Below are positions 21,401 through 30,384 of a stretch of 64,000 nucleotides of DNA, in pieces. The DNA is from Podocnemis expansa (taxonomy: Eukaryota > Chordata > Testudines > Podocnemididae), in contig ML681971.1 of NCBI GenBank assembly GCA_007922195.1, positions 17,285,066 through 17,349,065 on the forward strand. Reading direction: 5' to 3'. The position numbers and the translations under genes are program-made. Every line of letters starts with the position of its first letter. Position 1 is the first letter of the stretch. Below the pieces are notes generated by a model. That model saw only the letters and a list, made by a program, of their open reading frames with translations. It had not been told where the DNA came from and ran no database searches.

Positions 21401-23583
21401 TCAAGTAGGAGGATAATTTTAAAGGGAACACCGTTTTCCAGACAGTAATGCTTGACCGAGGGTATGAAGCAGTTCATGAACCAGTCCTCAAATAAAGATA
21501 GCGTCATCCATGCTTTGTTATTTGAACGATAGTAAACGGGGCAGCGTGTGCTTACCAACCTGCTTCAGTGCACGTGGGTTTGCAGAACGATAGATGAGAA
21601 AAGGTTTTAACTGAAATCCAGCGACATTTCCTCCCAACAACAACGTGACCCTGTCCTTAAAAGCCTTGAAACCGGGCATTGCTTTAGCCTCTTTGTGTAT
21701 GTAGGATCTTTCGGGTATTTTTTCCAAAATAGTCCGGTTTCGTCTGCATTAAAGATCTGTTCCGGACGATACCCGCCTTTCTCGATCATTTCGTCAAATT
21801 CATCCACAAATCTTTCTGATGCTTCTATGTCCACGCTTGCCGCCTCACCACTGATACTTCGATTATGAAGGCTGAATCTCCGACGAAAACGCTGAAACCA
21901 TCCATGACTTGCTGTAAATGTTTCTGTTGACTCTTCATTTTCGCGCGCTTTCAACGTTTCAAAGATACTGCGTGCCTTTGCTTGAATTATTAAAAGGCTC
22001 ATTGGCATTCTTTTTTGTATCTGGTCGTCAAACCATATCGCCAGTAATTTTTCCATTTTGTGAATGAGGCCTTTCTGCTGCCTAGTTATTATGGCTTTAT
22101 ATCCTTTTGATGATTTCACTGCTTCTTTCACTCGATCTTTATCCTTCAAGATCGTTGATACAGTTGAATGCGCCAGCTACAAGTCACGTGCTATCGCTTT
22201 AACTTTCTTACCAGCTTCATATTCATTTATTATCTTCATTTTTGTCTCAAGATCGATAGCCTTCCTTTGTTTCTTGGCGCTTTCTCCAGGTGAAGTCATG
22301 CTCTTCCTTTTCGCCGACATCTTGTACTTTGGGGTGCACAATAAAGTAAAAATACATAGACGAAAAATGCTAGTTCTGACTGCGGGAGCGAGATGAATCT
22401 GAGAGAGTTGATGCAAGTTCTCGTACATCGCCATAATACCAACTCGTCAGAGAGCTGGTCATAACTCCGAGGGGTCACTAAACGAGTAGGTCACTAAGTG
22501 AGGACTAGCTGTATTAACATATAACTGTAGTGAGAAGACTGACTGACTACCAGCTGTTCATAAACTGTTGAGGCTTGATTATGTAGCCCTTGTGCATGGA
22601 CAGTTCTCATTTGAGTCAGCAGGAGGTCATGTGAAAGATCTGCAGGATCAACCAGAAAAAAATTATGGACTTGTATATGCTGGTATTTGCATATAAAATA
22701 AATCTACAAGAAAAATGATTTTTTCCTTCCCCTCAAGCAATATTCAATAGTTAAGCTTTGCAAGCTGAGATGCATGCCTTCCATTTACTTTTCCAGAAAC
22801 AGATTAGCTAGAGTGCAGCATGAAATTATGTTTATACATAACTAAAACAAATGTACATTAGTGTAAGTGCTATATTAAATATGCTGCTATTGCCTTTTTC
22901 TCTTCAGTCTTTCACTTACTGTTCTTTTTTTAAAATGCAGTGACCTGTAGTTTGCAACAGAACTTCCTCAGTGTTCTCCAGTTTCTTAAAATGTTAGATT
23001 TTGGTTTTTTAATTTTGTGAGCTCCCTTTTTTAATCAGGCATGCTGACAGGCTTTTCAGGGGATCAGCAGTTTGTTGTCTGGTGATGCAGAGCACAGTTG
23101 AAAAGCAGCATGCTTGTTATAGGTTATGATTTTCATAATGCACCCTGTAGTGACTCTCTCCCTCTTTCTTTGTTCTGTGTGTAGTGCTGTGCTGTGGCCT
23201 TCATTGAAAAGTTGGATGCTCAGTCTTTAAATCTGAGCCAGGAGGATTTTGATCGCTACATGTCGGGCCAAACATCTCCAAGGAAACAAGAATCTGAAAA
23301 CTGGTCACCTGATGTGTGCCTTGGTGTTAAACAGATGTATAAAAACTTAGACCTCCTCTCTCAGTTGAATGAGAGACAGGAAAGAATTATCAGTGAAGCC
23401 AAGAAACTTGAGAAAGACCTCATAGATTGGACTGATGGCATTACTAAGGAAGTCCAGGATATTGTTGAAAAATATCCATTGGAAATAAAACCAAAAAATC
23501 AACCCTTAGCAGCTATTGACTCTGAAAATGTAGAGAATGATAAGTTGCCCCCACCATTGCAGCCTCAGGTTTATGCTGGATGA
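3227..23583 (+). CDS. RABGEF1: RABGEF1 (Rabex-5), Rab5 guanine nucleotide exchange factor; whole coding span, 8 exons
   Basis: Rabex-5 loads GTP onto Rab5-family GTPases on early endosomes, works with Rabaptin-5, and binds ubiquitin through an A20-type zinc finger and a MIU helix. Joining 3227-3405, 4852-5018, 11279-11445, 13664-13745, 14797-14929, 15365-15456, 16439-16695 and 23185-23583 gives 1476 nt (491 aa plus stop), the length I recall for the human protein. All junctions are GT-AG and keep frame. Order of parts: A20 finger (C19, C23, C35, C38), MIU helix around A58, linker, helical bundle plus Vps9 domain (about 132-391) with D313, P317, Y354 and T357, then a coiled coil for Rabaptin-5 binding. 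No stops or frameshifts are seen, so the gene looks intact. Two extra in-frame candidate exons lie in intron 2. Next downstream on the same strand is TMEM248, as in human. Confidence 0.96.
3912..4091. repeat. Short inverted repeat, possible old MITE
   Basis: TGCCAGTTAACTTGAGTT at 3912-3929 is repeated perfectly as its reverse complement at 4074-4091. A few more bases partly match outside. The spacing (about 180 bp overall) suits a decayed MITE in RABGEF1 intron 1, but no target duplication is clear. Confidence 0.35.
4852..5018 (+). CDS. RABGEF1: RABGEF1 coding exon 2 (end of MIU and linker)
   Basis: The acceptor TTTTAG at 4846-4851 and donor GTAATT at 5019 frame a phase 2 to phase 1 exon. 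It encodes the acidic run LQREEEEAY that ends the MIU helix, a serine-rich stretch, and a lysine-rich segment ending SSRTGTKK, part of the linker that leads to the helical bundle. It differs from mammalian Rabex-5 at only a few positions by my reading. The phase 1 end matters because both candidate cassette exons downstream are phase 1-1. Confidence 0.95.
6013..6104 (+). repeat. tRNA-type SINE fragment
   Basis: It carries the family's GGAGTCCTGTGGCACTT motif, the CAACAG and GCTTTTGTGGG blocks and a decayed CATCAGAT end. The tRNA-like head is missing or unrecognisable, and divergence is higher than in the copies at 28 kb and 61 kb. Confidence 0.6.
7683..7802 (+). CDS. RABGEF1: Candidate RABGEF1 cassette exon, 120 nt, phase 1-1
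   Basis: A 120-nt open segment lies between a long polypyrimidine tract ending TTTATTCCAG (acceptor AG 7681-7682) and a donor GTAACA at 7803. It enters and leaves in phase 1, like the exon 2/exon 3 junction, so inclusion would add exactly 40 residues between K115 and E116 without a stop. The insert is charged and contains [15 protein letters not shown] and [20 protein letters not shown]. It would extend the linker between the ubiquitin-binding N-terminus and the helical bundle. I do not recognise it from the standard 491-residue isoform. It could be an alternative exon or a chance open stretch; no conservation test was possible. Confidence 0.5.
9427..9616. mobile_element. hAT-type non-autonomous element (CAGTGGTTTTCAAAC ends)
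   Basis: The ends are inverted: CAGTGGTTTTCAAAC at 9427 and GTTTGAAAACCACTG ending at 9616, 15 of 15 matching. The CAGTGG start is typical of hAT elements. The flanking 8-mers (GATAAGAT and TACTGTAC) do not match, so the target duplication is lost or the element is old. No coding capacity. Confidence 0.7.
9853..10191 (-). repeat. Palindromic SINE copy with 14-nt target-site duplication
   Basis: The unit has the SINE body twice in opposite orientation (9853-9975), an unrelated segment (about 9976-10128), then the tRNA-like head reading minus (10129-10190, ending GCTGCCCCTTTGG). The perfect 14-nt repeat TATAGGTAACTATA flanks the whole unit at 9839-9852 and 10192-10205, so body pair and head behave as one insertion. 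The internal segment is probably a later insertion into one arm. Confidence 0.7.
10639..10659 (+). CDS. RABGEF1: Candidate RABGEF1 microexon, 21 nt, phase 1-1
   Basis: A U-rich tract running for about 70 nt ends in TTTTTACAG at 10630-10638. It is followed by 21 nt and a donor GTGGGT at 10660. In phase 1 the segment reads VMAGQLK plus the shared glutamate codon, adding seven residues between K115 and E116, at the same junction as the 120-nt candidate. A dense upstream U/UC tract with a very short in-frame exon resembles neuronal microexons, but short matches of this kind also occur by chance. Treat as a hypothesis. Confidence 0.33.
11279..11445 (+). CDS. RABGEF1: RABGEF1 coding exon 3 (start of helical bundle)
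   Basis: The acceptor is CCCAGCAG with the second AG used (11277-11278), because only that completes the split codon as E116 followed by [11 protein letters not shown] tandem NAGNAG arrangement exists here: use of the first AG (11274-11275) would add three nucleotides in frame. The exon covers the proline/serine linker and the first helix of the bundle ([20 protein letters not shown]). The donor GTAGGT at 11446 ends it in phase 0. Confidence 0.95.
13300..13420 (+). repeat. Possible MIR/CORE-SINE relic
   Basis: The run CCATTTTACGAATGAAG, then a stretch ending GGTCACACAGGG, resembles the core of ancient MIR-type SINEs (CCATTTTACAGATGAGG ... GTCACACAG). Boundaries are not visible and similarity is modest. 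Confidence 0.4.
13664..13745 (+). CDS. RABGEF1: RABGEF1 coding exon 4 (helical bundle)
   Basis: The exon follows acceptor CCTAG at 13659-13663 and ends at donor GTATCA (13746), phase 0 to phase 1. It encodes [20 protein letters not shown] and QIRWK. Human has a glycine where turtle has tryptophan before the lysine, so this turn is less conserved than the rest. It belongs to the four-helix bundle that packs against the Vps9 core. Confidence 0.94.
14441..14545 (-). mobile_element. CR1 LINE 3'-end fragment
   Basis: GGATCATAGAACTGTAGAGC followed by GAGAGGTCAAGTCCAGCC is the reverse complement of the CR1 3' terminus, aligning with the ends at 16771 and 37516. Only about 100 bp is present, and it is more diverged than those two. 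It lies in RABGEF1 intron 4. Confidence 0.6.
14797..14929 (+). CDS. RABGEF1: RABGEF1 coding exon 5 (helical bundle to Vps9)
   Basis: Acceptor TTTCAG ends at 14796, donor GTAAGG starts at 14930; phase 1 to phase 2. The product includes [20 protein letters not shown] followed by [19 protein letters not shown], closely matching the last bundle helix and the first Vps9 helix of Rabex-5. Confidence 0.95.
15365..15456 (+). CDS. RABGEF1: RABGEF1 coding exon 6 (Vps9 domain)
   Basis: The acceptor TTGATAG ends at 15364 and donor GTTTGT starts at 15457; phase 2 to phase 1. It encodes [20 protein letters not shown] followed by [10 protein letters not shown] of the Vps9 domain. Human Rabex-5 has ALRW where this has ALHW, by recall. 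Confidence 0.94.
16439..16695 (+). CDS. RABGEF1: RABGEF1 coding exon 7 (Vps9 catalytic core)
   Basis: The exon runs from acceptor TTGCAG (16433-16438) to donor GTAAGT (16696), phase 1 to phase 0. It carries the catalytic core. By residue count D313 and P317 sit in ASADDFLP and Y354 and T357 in GEDGYYFTN, the residues that contact the Rab5 switch regions and P-loop in the known Rabex-5 structure. All four are present, so exchange activity is expected to be intact. The donor is followed within 80 nt by an inserted CR1 LINE. Confidence 0.96.
16771..19760 (-). mobile_element. CR1 LINE, near full length, decayed
   Basis: A minus-strand CR1 non-LTR retrotransposon copy about 3 kb long. The 3' terminus is at 16771 (GGATCATAGGGTTGGAAGAG). 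Reading upstream are reverse transcriptase fragments ([11 protein letters not shown] at about 18.0 kb, [11 protein letters not shown] at about 17.65 kb) and, near 19.5 kb, the start of the endonuclease ([28 protein letters not shown]). The RT catalytic FADD reads FADN here, and the frame is broken many times between 17.1 and 19.8 kb, so it is dead. The 5' boundary is approximate. CR1 makes no clear target duplication. Antisense in RABGEF1 intron 7. Confidence 0.88.
20052..22511 (-). mobile_element. Tigger (pogo/Tc1-mariner) DNA transposon, complete with both ends
   Basis: The element is 2460 bp with inverted ends CAGGTAGTCCTCACTTA (20052-20068) and TAAGTGAGGACTAGCTG (22495-22511), differing at one position, and TA on both sides (20050-20051, 22512-22513), the expected target duplication. 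A GGTCRCTAAACGAG motif recurs inside both ends. It carries a nearly whole transposase on the minus strand. The size is close to the 2.4 kb I recall for mammalian Tigger1. An A/T-rich stretch (20180-20490) separates the left end from the transposase stop. Confidence 0.93.
20494..22320 (-). pseudogene. Tigger transposase, three lesions
   Basis: The gene would encode about 600 residues. From the start [20 protein letters not shown] (22320) come an N-terminal helix-turn-helix region of CENP-B/psq type, a CENPB-type second DNA-binding domain ([18 protein letters not shown]), then a DDE/DDD catalytic core with NADETG (about 21.75 kb), LLLDNAPGH (about 21.4 kb) and LQPMDQG (about 21.3 kb). The C-terminus has a poly-glutamate tract near 20.9 kb. 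Lesions: an in-frame TAG at 22177-22179, a one-base loss in an A-run near 21.72 kb, and a one-base gain in a C-run near 21.54 kb. All three catalytic acidic residues remain. The small number of lesions suggests a fairly young insertion. Confidence 0.9.
23185..23583 (+). CDS. RABGEF1: RABGEF1 coding exon 8 (end of Vps9, coiled coil, stop)
   Basis: Acceptor GTGTGTAG ends at 23184. The exon opens [19 protein letters not shown] and closes the Vps9 domain. A helical, charged segment follows ([20 protein letters not shown]), the coiled coil that binds Rabaptin-5 and relieves autoinhibition. It ends in the proline-rich tail [11 protein letters not shown] and a TGA stop at 23581-23583. The C-terminus matches the mammalian tail, so the stop is the normal one. 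Confidence 0.96.
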   Translation, partial: CCAVAFIEKLDAQSLNLSQEDFDRYMSGQTSPRKQESENWSPDVCLGVKQMYKNLDLLSQLNERQERIISEAKKLEKDLIDWTDGITKEVQDIVEKYPLEIKPKNQPLAAIDSENVENDKLPPPLQPQVYAG

Positions 23584-25485
23584 TTTACCAGGAAAGTATT
23601 AACTTGAAAAGGAATCCTACATACCTGTTACTAGCTGCTGCTTGGAAATGGAAATGAGTGTCAGGCTAAAAATCAAATGAGTTTAAATCTAAACATTTTT
23701 AAAGGTACAGTTATTTTGTTTAGTGTGTAATAAATTGTATTTATTTTAGTCAAAGTAGGTTTCTATAAGGCTTTTGTGGGTTTTTTGAACTGAATTTAAA
23801 TTTTCTACACAAAGCCAATGTAATTTTTAAACAACACTAGTTCACTGACAACTTTTTTCCTGAAACCTTCCTTCTTGGCATGCACTTATATGTTTTTAAA
23901 TAATTAGTTTAATTTAAACTTAAGGAAATGATTAGTAGTACTTCTTAAACAATGCAAGGCTGGGAGTGCTAGCAAAAACTCAAAGGTACCAATGTTCCAG
24001 AGTCTGATTTTATTCCATAATTGTAATGATGAAAAATATATTGTAAAATAAGTATGTAGAATTGTAAATAGATTTAAAACTGTAATGTTTCAACTGTGCA
24101 TGGCACTTTGTATATTAGTACAAAATGATATATAAAAATGTCCATTTTAGCACCTTTTACTTAGTTTAATATTAAATTTCACAGTATTTAGGGAAATATG
24201 CCATTAATGTGTTTTAGCAAGCTGGATGGTGCATCAGAGTGAACTGAAGGTTTGAAAGATGGCCAGAACATTGTCATAGTATTCATAGCTTTTAAATTCA
24301 CTATAATAACTCTTGGAATCTGAAAACTGATTTTTTTTTCATCTTAACATTTCCTTCCATTTTTGTCAGTACACTGATGGTCTGCGGGCTTGCAGCTAGA
24401 TAGGTGCTGGTGTTGCTTATTTCTAAGAGAGAAGATTGGAGCAGGTTTTGAAGGCTACGAAATGACAAACCTGGAATGGAGGGATGAGAGCCAGCAGTGA
24501 CAGACTGCTTTTCCTGATACATTGAGTTTATATTTTTTAATCATTTCCCACTAATGGGTTGGGCCTTGACCACTTTTTTTTTTAATAATCCAGGCATGTG
24601 TCATATCAACCTGTTCAAGAGACTGCTTTACTAAGCATGACCCTTTGCCATGAACAAGGAAGAGCACATTTATTTGTATAAAATTGCACTGTTCTGGGCT
24701 TTAGTGATTTCTTTTTGAGTATTGAGTACTGAAAGTGAACAAGTTAAGCATTAAGCATCCAGGTTAATACAGTTTACTTCACAAAAGCTTTACATCACTC
24801 TGTACTGTATTTCATATGAAGAGTAACCTGGTAGTTTATTCCACAAAACATGTCACTATTTGCAGGATTTTTTATATTCCAGTGAATCGTTTTGTATATC
24901 ATTTAAAATATCTTCCAATTAATTTAGCCTGCCATGTCTTGCTTGTGTACCTGTGATATTTCATGTCTTTCAGAGGTATTTCCCTTAGCTTGGCTAAGGG
25001 CTGTTTTTAAGCAACATTAATTTTGTTCCATCCAGGGGAGGGTAGCTACCTCTTCAGGTTGTTGTATTCCATTGCTATAAAAATACTAATACTTCAAAAT
25101 TTGCGCTGCAATAATTTCAGACCAAAACTGTGACTTGTCCTCTTCTTAACTCTCAAATTGTTGTGTTTAGTTGTTTGAACTATGCATTCCTAGTGTTTCA
25201 AAGGTAACTAGTTAACTCACGTTTTCCTGCAGAGATGAACCAATGAATCAGCTGGGAATTACTCCGAATAGTTAATATACATTGATGAGACTCTGCTCCT
25301 AGACTGTTCAAGTCCTGATCAATGCTTATAGTGAGTCTTTATTTTCTCTACATACATTAGGTGCTAATTCTGATCCAGGTACACAATGTCTCTTTCCTAT
25401 TAAATAAATTTGAAAATGTACAAACCTTTTAGCAACTGCATATTAAATTGCTGTGTTAAATAAAAATATGTACATTATCCCTTTG
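23584..25485 (+). other. RABGEF1: Probable RABGEF1 3' untranslated region
   Basis: AT-rich sequence with no coding potential follows the stop. AATAAA signals are at 23729-23734 (about 150 nt after the stop), 25403-25408 and 25459-25464, so a short and a long 3'UTR are both possible. No recognisable transposon lies in 23.6-25.5 kb, unlike the flanks, which suggests sequence kept under constraint. The exact cleavage site cannot be read from sequence alone. Confidence 0.5.
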
Positions 25486-25834
25486 TTAATAAGTTCTTCA
25501 AAAACCCTGCTTTTATTGTATTGCTGCTAGAATATCTGTATTGTTAGAATATCTGTTTAGTTATGCAAGGCACCTGCATTTTCCACATTTGTGGAGGGGA
25601 AGAAACCTTGGGTGTTCATGTGCTCTAGACTTTGGATATGATCTTCTGACTTAAGCAGACAATTTAAATACATCAAAAAGCCTTAGTAGTAGGACTGGTT
25701 TTGACCTTGGAAAAAGATCACTGCAGCAGAGAGTACTGAAGTAGTCAAATGACATGATTTTTTTTGACAGTGCTTTTCTAGCTAAGGTATTTCTAATTCC
25801 TTTATCTTATCAAACCACCAAAGCTGTATCACAG

Positions 25835-25990
25835 GCATAAATTAATTCACAATACTTCTGTGAGGTGTGTGAAATAAGTCTCATTTTACACATGGGAAAA
25901 GTGAGGTGGAGAAGCTGTGACTTGCCCACAGCTCCGGAAGAAGCTAAGTGGGAACTGTAAGTAGAACTTAGATCTCTGTGTATTTCCTGT
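25835..25990 (+). repeat. Possible MIR/CORE-SINE relic
   Basis: CATTTTACACATGGGAAAA, then GTGAGGTGGAGAAGCTGTGA and CTTGCCCACAGCTC match the shape of the MIR core (ATTTTACAGATGAGGAAACTG ... AAGTGACTTGCCCAAGGTCAC). It is ancient and diverged, with unclear ends. Confidence 0.5.
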
Positions 25991-26194
25991 GATAATTTGG
26001 GTTCCAGTCCAGCATTTAGATAACTGGACTGTCTGTTATGGGGGGAGGGGGATTAAATGTCACAAGTTTTTAAAGCAAATTATGTAAGATATTTAGTTTT
26101 GCCCACAGGCATGCAGTAAGCAGACAACCCTATTTAAAATGTAAGCTAGTTTAAATGGCATATTTAAGTGCCAGTAACATGCTTTTCACTGTTT

Positions 26195-26388
26195 AAGGAG
26201 AGTGGTGAAGCATTGGAATGGGCTACCAAGGGAAGTGATGGAATTTCCATCTTTGGAGATATTTAAGGCTCAGTTAGATGAAAGCCTAGCTGGGATAATT
26301 TAGTGAGAGTGGTCCTGCTTTTTTGGCAGGGGGTTGGACTAAATGACCTCATGAGCTCCCTTCCTATCCTATGATTCTACGAAAATGA
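26195..26388 (+). mobile_element. CR1 LINE 3'-end fragment
   Basis: GGAGAGTGGTGAAGCATTGG, later GGTTGGACTAAATGACCTC and the terminal CCTATGATTCTACG are the CR1 3' coding end and 3' terminus on the + strand. It is heavily 5'-truncated and non-coding. Confidence 0.8.
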
Positions 26389-27379
26389 AATCCATCCCTG
26401 TCTCAAAGAGATAAGATAGACACAAAAAGATAGGATACATTGGGAAATCCAAAGCAGGAAGTAACTTTAATGGATTCTTATATTTGTACTGGTCCACTTT
26501 TGAGGCATCAGAGAATAGTGAGTCTTCACTACTGCTGGAATAACAACAGTGGCCATGAATATTTTTAATAAACAGGAGAAAGTACTTGCGAATCAAAATA
26601 TTTGGTTACAAGACAAGATCAATGTATGTTGCTGAAATGGAGAAGAGAGAAATTGTTACTGTTTTATGTCACAATAACAAAATGTAGTTGGAAATTCTCA
26701 CTTTAGGTATAGAAAAGCTATACTATAATTGGCTAATGCTACTGAAAATAAAGGATGTTACAGACTTTTCTCTGATCAGCGATCTGTACAAAGTTGTCTT
26801 TGAACATGAGCCAACTACTTAAGTTTGCCTAGAGCTGAAGAGCTCCTTTACAGAAAGAACTATTATCAAACTGTGTTCTGCTTTGAGTAGAGTCCTCATA
26901 GGTATACCACATGAGCATGTGTGTGTTTGTGTGCACTTAACCAGATTTTTTTTCCAGCAGTTATTTTAATGTGTGCCTTACCCTGTGTTCTAGCATGAGC
27001 ATGTATAGGGAGGGGTTGACTCCATTTTCTTCTCAACCAGCAGCATGGCTTGAGAGGGATCATTGCAGTATTGATTTAGCTGGACAGTTGGCTTGCTACA
27101 CGTCTTGATTATGTTTTCCTTATTTCATAGTGTTTTCCTTTTGATTTTATTCTTTTTTCCTGTTAATTAGCACAGTTTGCCCTTTTGAGAAGGCGTTTCT
27201 CCTCCCTTTCTTTTTTTGTTGCCTGATCCAGGCCATTTTTATTTTATTCTCTTCTCTTTTTTTTTTTTCCCCCACAAGCCTCAATCTGCAGCCTTGAGTT
27301 TGGGTTATGCCCAAGATCCAGGGCTTCACAAACCTCAGACTGAGGTATTTACTCTCTAGAATAAATGATTGCTTTTGGT

Positions 27380-27465
27380 AATGCATCTGACGAAGTGGGC
27401 TGGAGCCCATGAAAGCTTATGCCTGAAGAAATCTTTTAGTCTAAGGTGCCACAGGACTCTCATTT
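27380..27465 (-). repeat. tRNA-type SINE fragment, second subfamily
   Basis: Minus-strand copy. On the + strand it reads ATCTGACGAAGTGGGCTGG, GCCCATGAAAGCTTATG, then TTAGTCTAAGGTGCCACAGG. The GGGCTGGAGCCCATG block links it to the copy at 41.6 kb rather than to the CTCCCACAAAAGC subfamily. Confidence 0.65.
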
Positions 27466-27715
27466 TGTCTGGTGATGGTGTTTCTTATTGTGGGACAGTG
27501 TCAGGTTTTGCAGACCCACTTCCAAGAGAAGGCCCCTGTTCACATTACAGTCTTCAACTAAAGCAATTAGTGAAGCTTCTGGAATTCATTTTATTTTATG
27601 ACTCTCAAATACACTTAAAATGACCCCTTCCAGAAACTGAAAATGAGCTGACTTCAGGTCAGGCCATATGTGCTACAGCTCCCTCTTCAGTGAATTGTAC
27701 CCTTTTACATCAGAA

Positions 27716-28061
27716 CAGAGGCGTTGCTGGTGCTGGGCACCCGGGGCATGTGTCCTGAATCCCAGTGCCGGTGCCTGTGGCGGCCCTGTCCCTGGCCGGG
27801 GATCCAGGGCCTGGCCACCCCCGGCCGCTTCTGGCCCCGCGCCTGGCTGGGGATCTGGGGCCTGGCCGCCTACGGCCACGGCGGGAAGTCCAGGCCCATC
27901 TGCCCACGGCGGCGGTGGCCCTGTCCCCAGCTGGGGATGCGGGGCCTAGCCGCCTGCGGCGGTGCGGCAGCTTCTGGCCCTGTCCCCAGCCAGCGGGCGG
28001 GGCCTGCAGGCTGGGGGCAGGGCTTGGGCCTGTGCCCCTCCCCAGGCCAGCGATGCCCCTG
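27716..28061 (+). mobile_element. GC-rich hAT-type non-autonomous element, copy 1
   Basis: It runs from CAGAGGCGTTGCTGG to CCAGCGATGCCCCTG, and the 8-bp flanks CATCAGAA (27708-27715) and CATCAGAC (28062-28069) differ at one position, the size of a hAT target duplication. The inside is very GC-rich and full of GGGCCTGGCC-type repeats, which creates many spurious open frames on both strands. No transposase. A second copy lies at 55006-55522 in the opposite orientation. Confidence 0.8.
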
Positions 28062-28099
28062 CATCAGACATTGATCTGTTGCACATACATTGATCAAGA

Positions 28100-28237
28100 T
28101 CCAAAAGGGCAGCTGTGTTAGTCTAGTAAAGCAAAAAAAGCAAGGAGTCTTGTGGCACTTAAAGACTAACAGATTTATTTATCGCATGAGCTTTCGTGGG
28201 AGAAAATCCCACTTCATCAGATGCTTTGAGGGGGAAC
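28100..28237 (+). repeat. tRNA-type SINE, complete monomer with target duplication
   Basis: The head GGGCAGCTGTGTTAGTCTAG is followed by GGAGTCTTGTGGCACTTAAA, the GCTTTCGTGGGAGAAAATCCC stem and the 3' end CATCAGATGCTTTGAGG. The 12-nt repeat TACATTGATCAA flanks it (from 28086 and from 28238), as expected for LINE-driven insertion. It is the best monomer in the window. Confidence 0.85.
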
Positions 28238-29192
28238 TACATTGATCAAAAAGCTAATAAAGTAATTTCCAATTGTAGATCTGAAAATGCATTAGTGTGT
28301 GGTTGGGGGAGAAGAAATATCTTGGTCTGGTCCTATAATTGTAGAGTGCCCTAAATGCTTCTCTACTCAGAACATTTGCAAGATTGGGCCTTATACTATG
28401 TACTGTGTAATTCCCAATAGTAAAAGAGATGATGTATAGCTAGTAGAGTGTTCATGTATTTGGGAAACTTCCACTCCACACACTTTGGAGCAACTGAAGA
28501 ACATACTGTAGCCATTTCAAATATATAACTAAATTGCTTGCTTTTACCAAGTTTCAGTTGCATGTGGCACTTCTATGGTTCTGAGAGTCCTTGGAATTTA
28601 GATTTCCACAGTGTAGGCCTACTTCAAATTAATGTTTCAACAGTGGGGGAAAAAAAGCAGCTTCAGACTAGTGTGTGTACCAAAGGATAGAACAATGTTT
28701 TTGAAGGTCTGGATAATTTGCTGGATTTGTGATCCATACAACATGGATTTTTGCAGAATCTAAACTTTGATTTAAGGAAAGGAAAATTCCTACTTCTCCT
28801 GCATGCAAAGATGATGATCTGAAATGAATGCAAACTAAATATAAACCAATAGAGAGCTTTCATATCAGTAAAAAGACTGAAATAATGACTTAGTTCATAG
28901 CTTACCTTTTCTCTTTTAGTTTAGTGGAATACTGACTTCAAAGCATTTTAAGGATACTTCATGTCACCTATAACTATTTAATTGCTGGTCATTATGATGG
29001 GTTTGAAAGCAAAGCCCATGTAAAAGGGAGTTGAAAATGTGAGAGACCTAACCAACTGCTGAATCAGCAGTGCTTGTAAAAATGAGTATTTACCCCATGA
29101 GAGAATGAATGTAGCTAGAAGGTGCTAGAATTCAGTGACTACGTAATGGCAATCATCTATCCTTGATCTTTCTGTAAACTACCCATTGACAT

Positions 29193-29298
29193 GAAAAGCA
29201 AGGAGTCTTGTGGCACGTAAAGACTAACAGATTTATTTATCGCATGAGCTTTTGTGGGAGAAAATCCCACGCGTCAGATGCTTTGAAGAGGGGGCACT
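29193..29298 (+). repeat. tRNA-type SINE, head-truncated
   Basis: It starts at AAGCAAGGAGTCTTGTGGCA and ends CAGATGCTTTGAAGAGG, very similar to the copy at 28.1 kb but lacking the tRNA-like head. The two agree at nearly all positions, so they are probably close in age. Confidence 0.8.
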
Positions 29299-30384
29299 TA
29301 CTGAGGGACTATGGAGTTCTAATTTTGTATACCCTGTAATTATAAATGTTGTTCCTTTTGCAGAATGAGCTTGCCACTTCATTACAGGTCATAGTGTAAA
29401 AGAGGTAGTACTAGCGGTCACATAACTAATATCAGACTGCAGAAAGCTGTTCAGGGCCATTTATGATAACCTGAAATTTTTACATTTTTCATCCTTTTGA
29501 GACTATAAATTCATTTTCTTTCTCCCCTTCCCACTCTCCCACTGCTTGTTTGATGGAACATGGTGTGTGAATTGTGGGCTAGCCCATTTGCCCTTATAAA
29601 TGCTAAAGAAATAATTGCCTGAGAGAGGAATGGATTTTTATCTAGATTGTTTAATATGCAGTGTCTTTTGTTCTTATTTAACTCAAATGTCTGACAAACT
29701 TTGACAAAAACTTTTCAACTGGTATAGCAGAATGTGTGCTGAGCCCAAATCCACTGAACTCCTTCTACGGACCGCCAGGAAAACAAGATTAGGCAACGCT
29801 TGATGTATGTAGTAAGTTTGTTGTTTGGAAGAAAAAGTTAAAGGTGTTTTTGGGCCTTCATACAGCATAAAACAGCACATCGTACAAGATAGTTTCTATG
29901 CATCCCTTTATTAGCATTAATGGCTCTAGGTTGTCTAGTGACCAGTAGCAATGTTGTCATAGGAGACAGGCTTCTGTAAATTAGAATTAGCCCTAACTCA
30001 AGATTCTTAGAATCATGCACTGTAAAAGAGAGAAATTCTCACCTAAACTAATTATGCATGACCTGGTGTGTCTCAGCAGCTTTTGGAAAGGGGATAGGGG
30101 TGGGGCAAGGAAGTGTTAAAATCCAGAGTAACACAAAAGGAACAGCCCTGTCCAAGTGCTAAGGTTACTTTTTAATAGATGGGGCTGGAAGATTAGAGTG
30201 ATCACCTACAGCTGCAAATAAAGTAAGTACAGCTTTTAAATGTCTGATTAGACCAGTGGTTGAGCACAATGCCCTCAGCTGGCCTTTTCTCTCAACTGGC
30301 TGTGCACTAGGCCTCTTACAAAAGTGGTTTTGCTTCTTGCAAGACTGGTTATTAGATAAGGCAGTTCTTTAAAAATAGTTCTGT

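Larger units (their letters stand above)
16696..23184. other. RABGEF1: RABGEF1 intron 7, mostly a CR1 LINE and a Tigger transposon
   Basis: The intron is about 6.5 kb, of which roughly 5.4 kb is two transposons on the minus strand: CR1 (16771 to about 19760) and Tigger (20052-22511). Both lie antisense to RABGEF1. The remaining 22.5-23.2 kb is plain intron leading to the exon 8 acceptor. Confidence 0.85.

Noticed and set aside
20768..21448. A 226-codon serine-rich open frame on the + strand
   Set aside because: It is the antisense shadow of the Tigger transposase; the Ser-rich run mirrors its poly-Glu tract.
27668..28121. Several open frames of 65-118 codons on both strands
   Set aside because: They overlap one another in a GC-rich hAT element with clear ends and target duplication; few stop codons are expected from composition, and no domain is recognisable.
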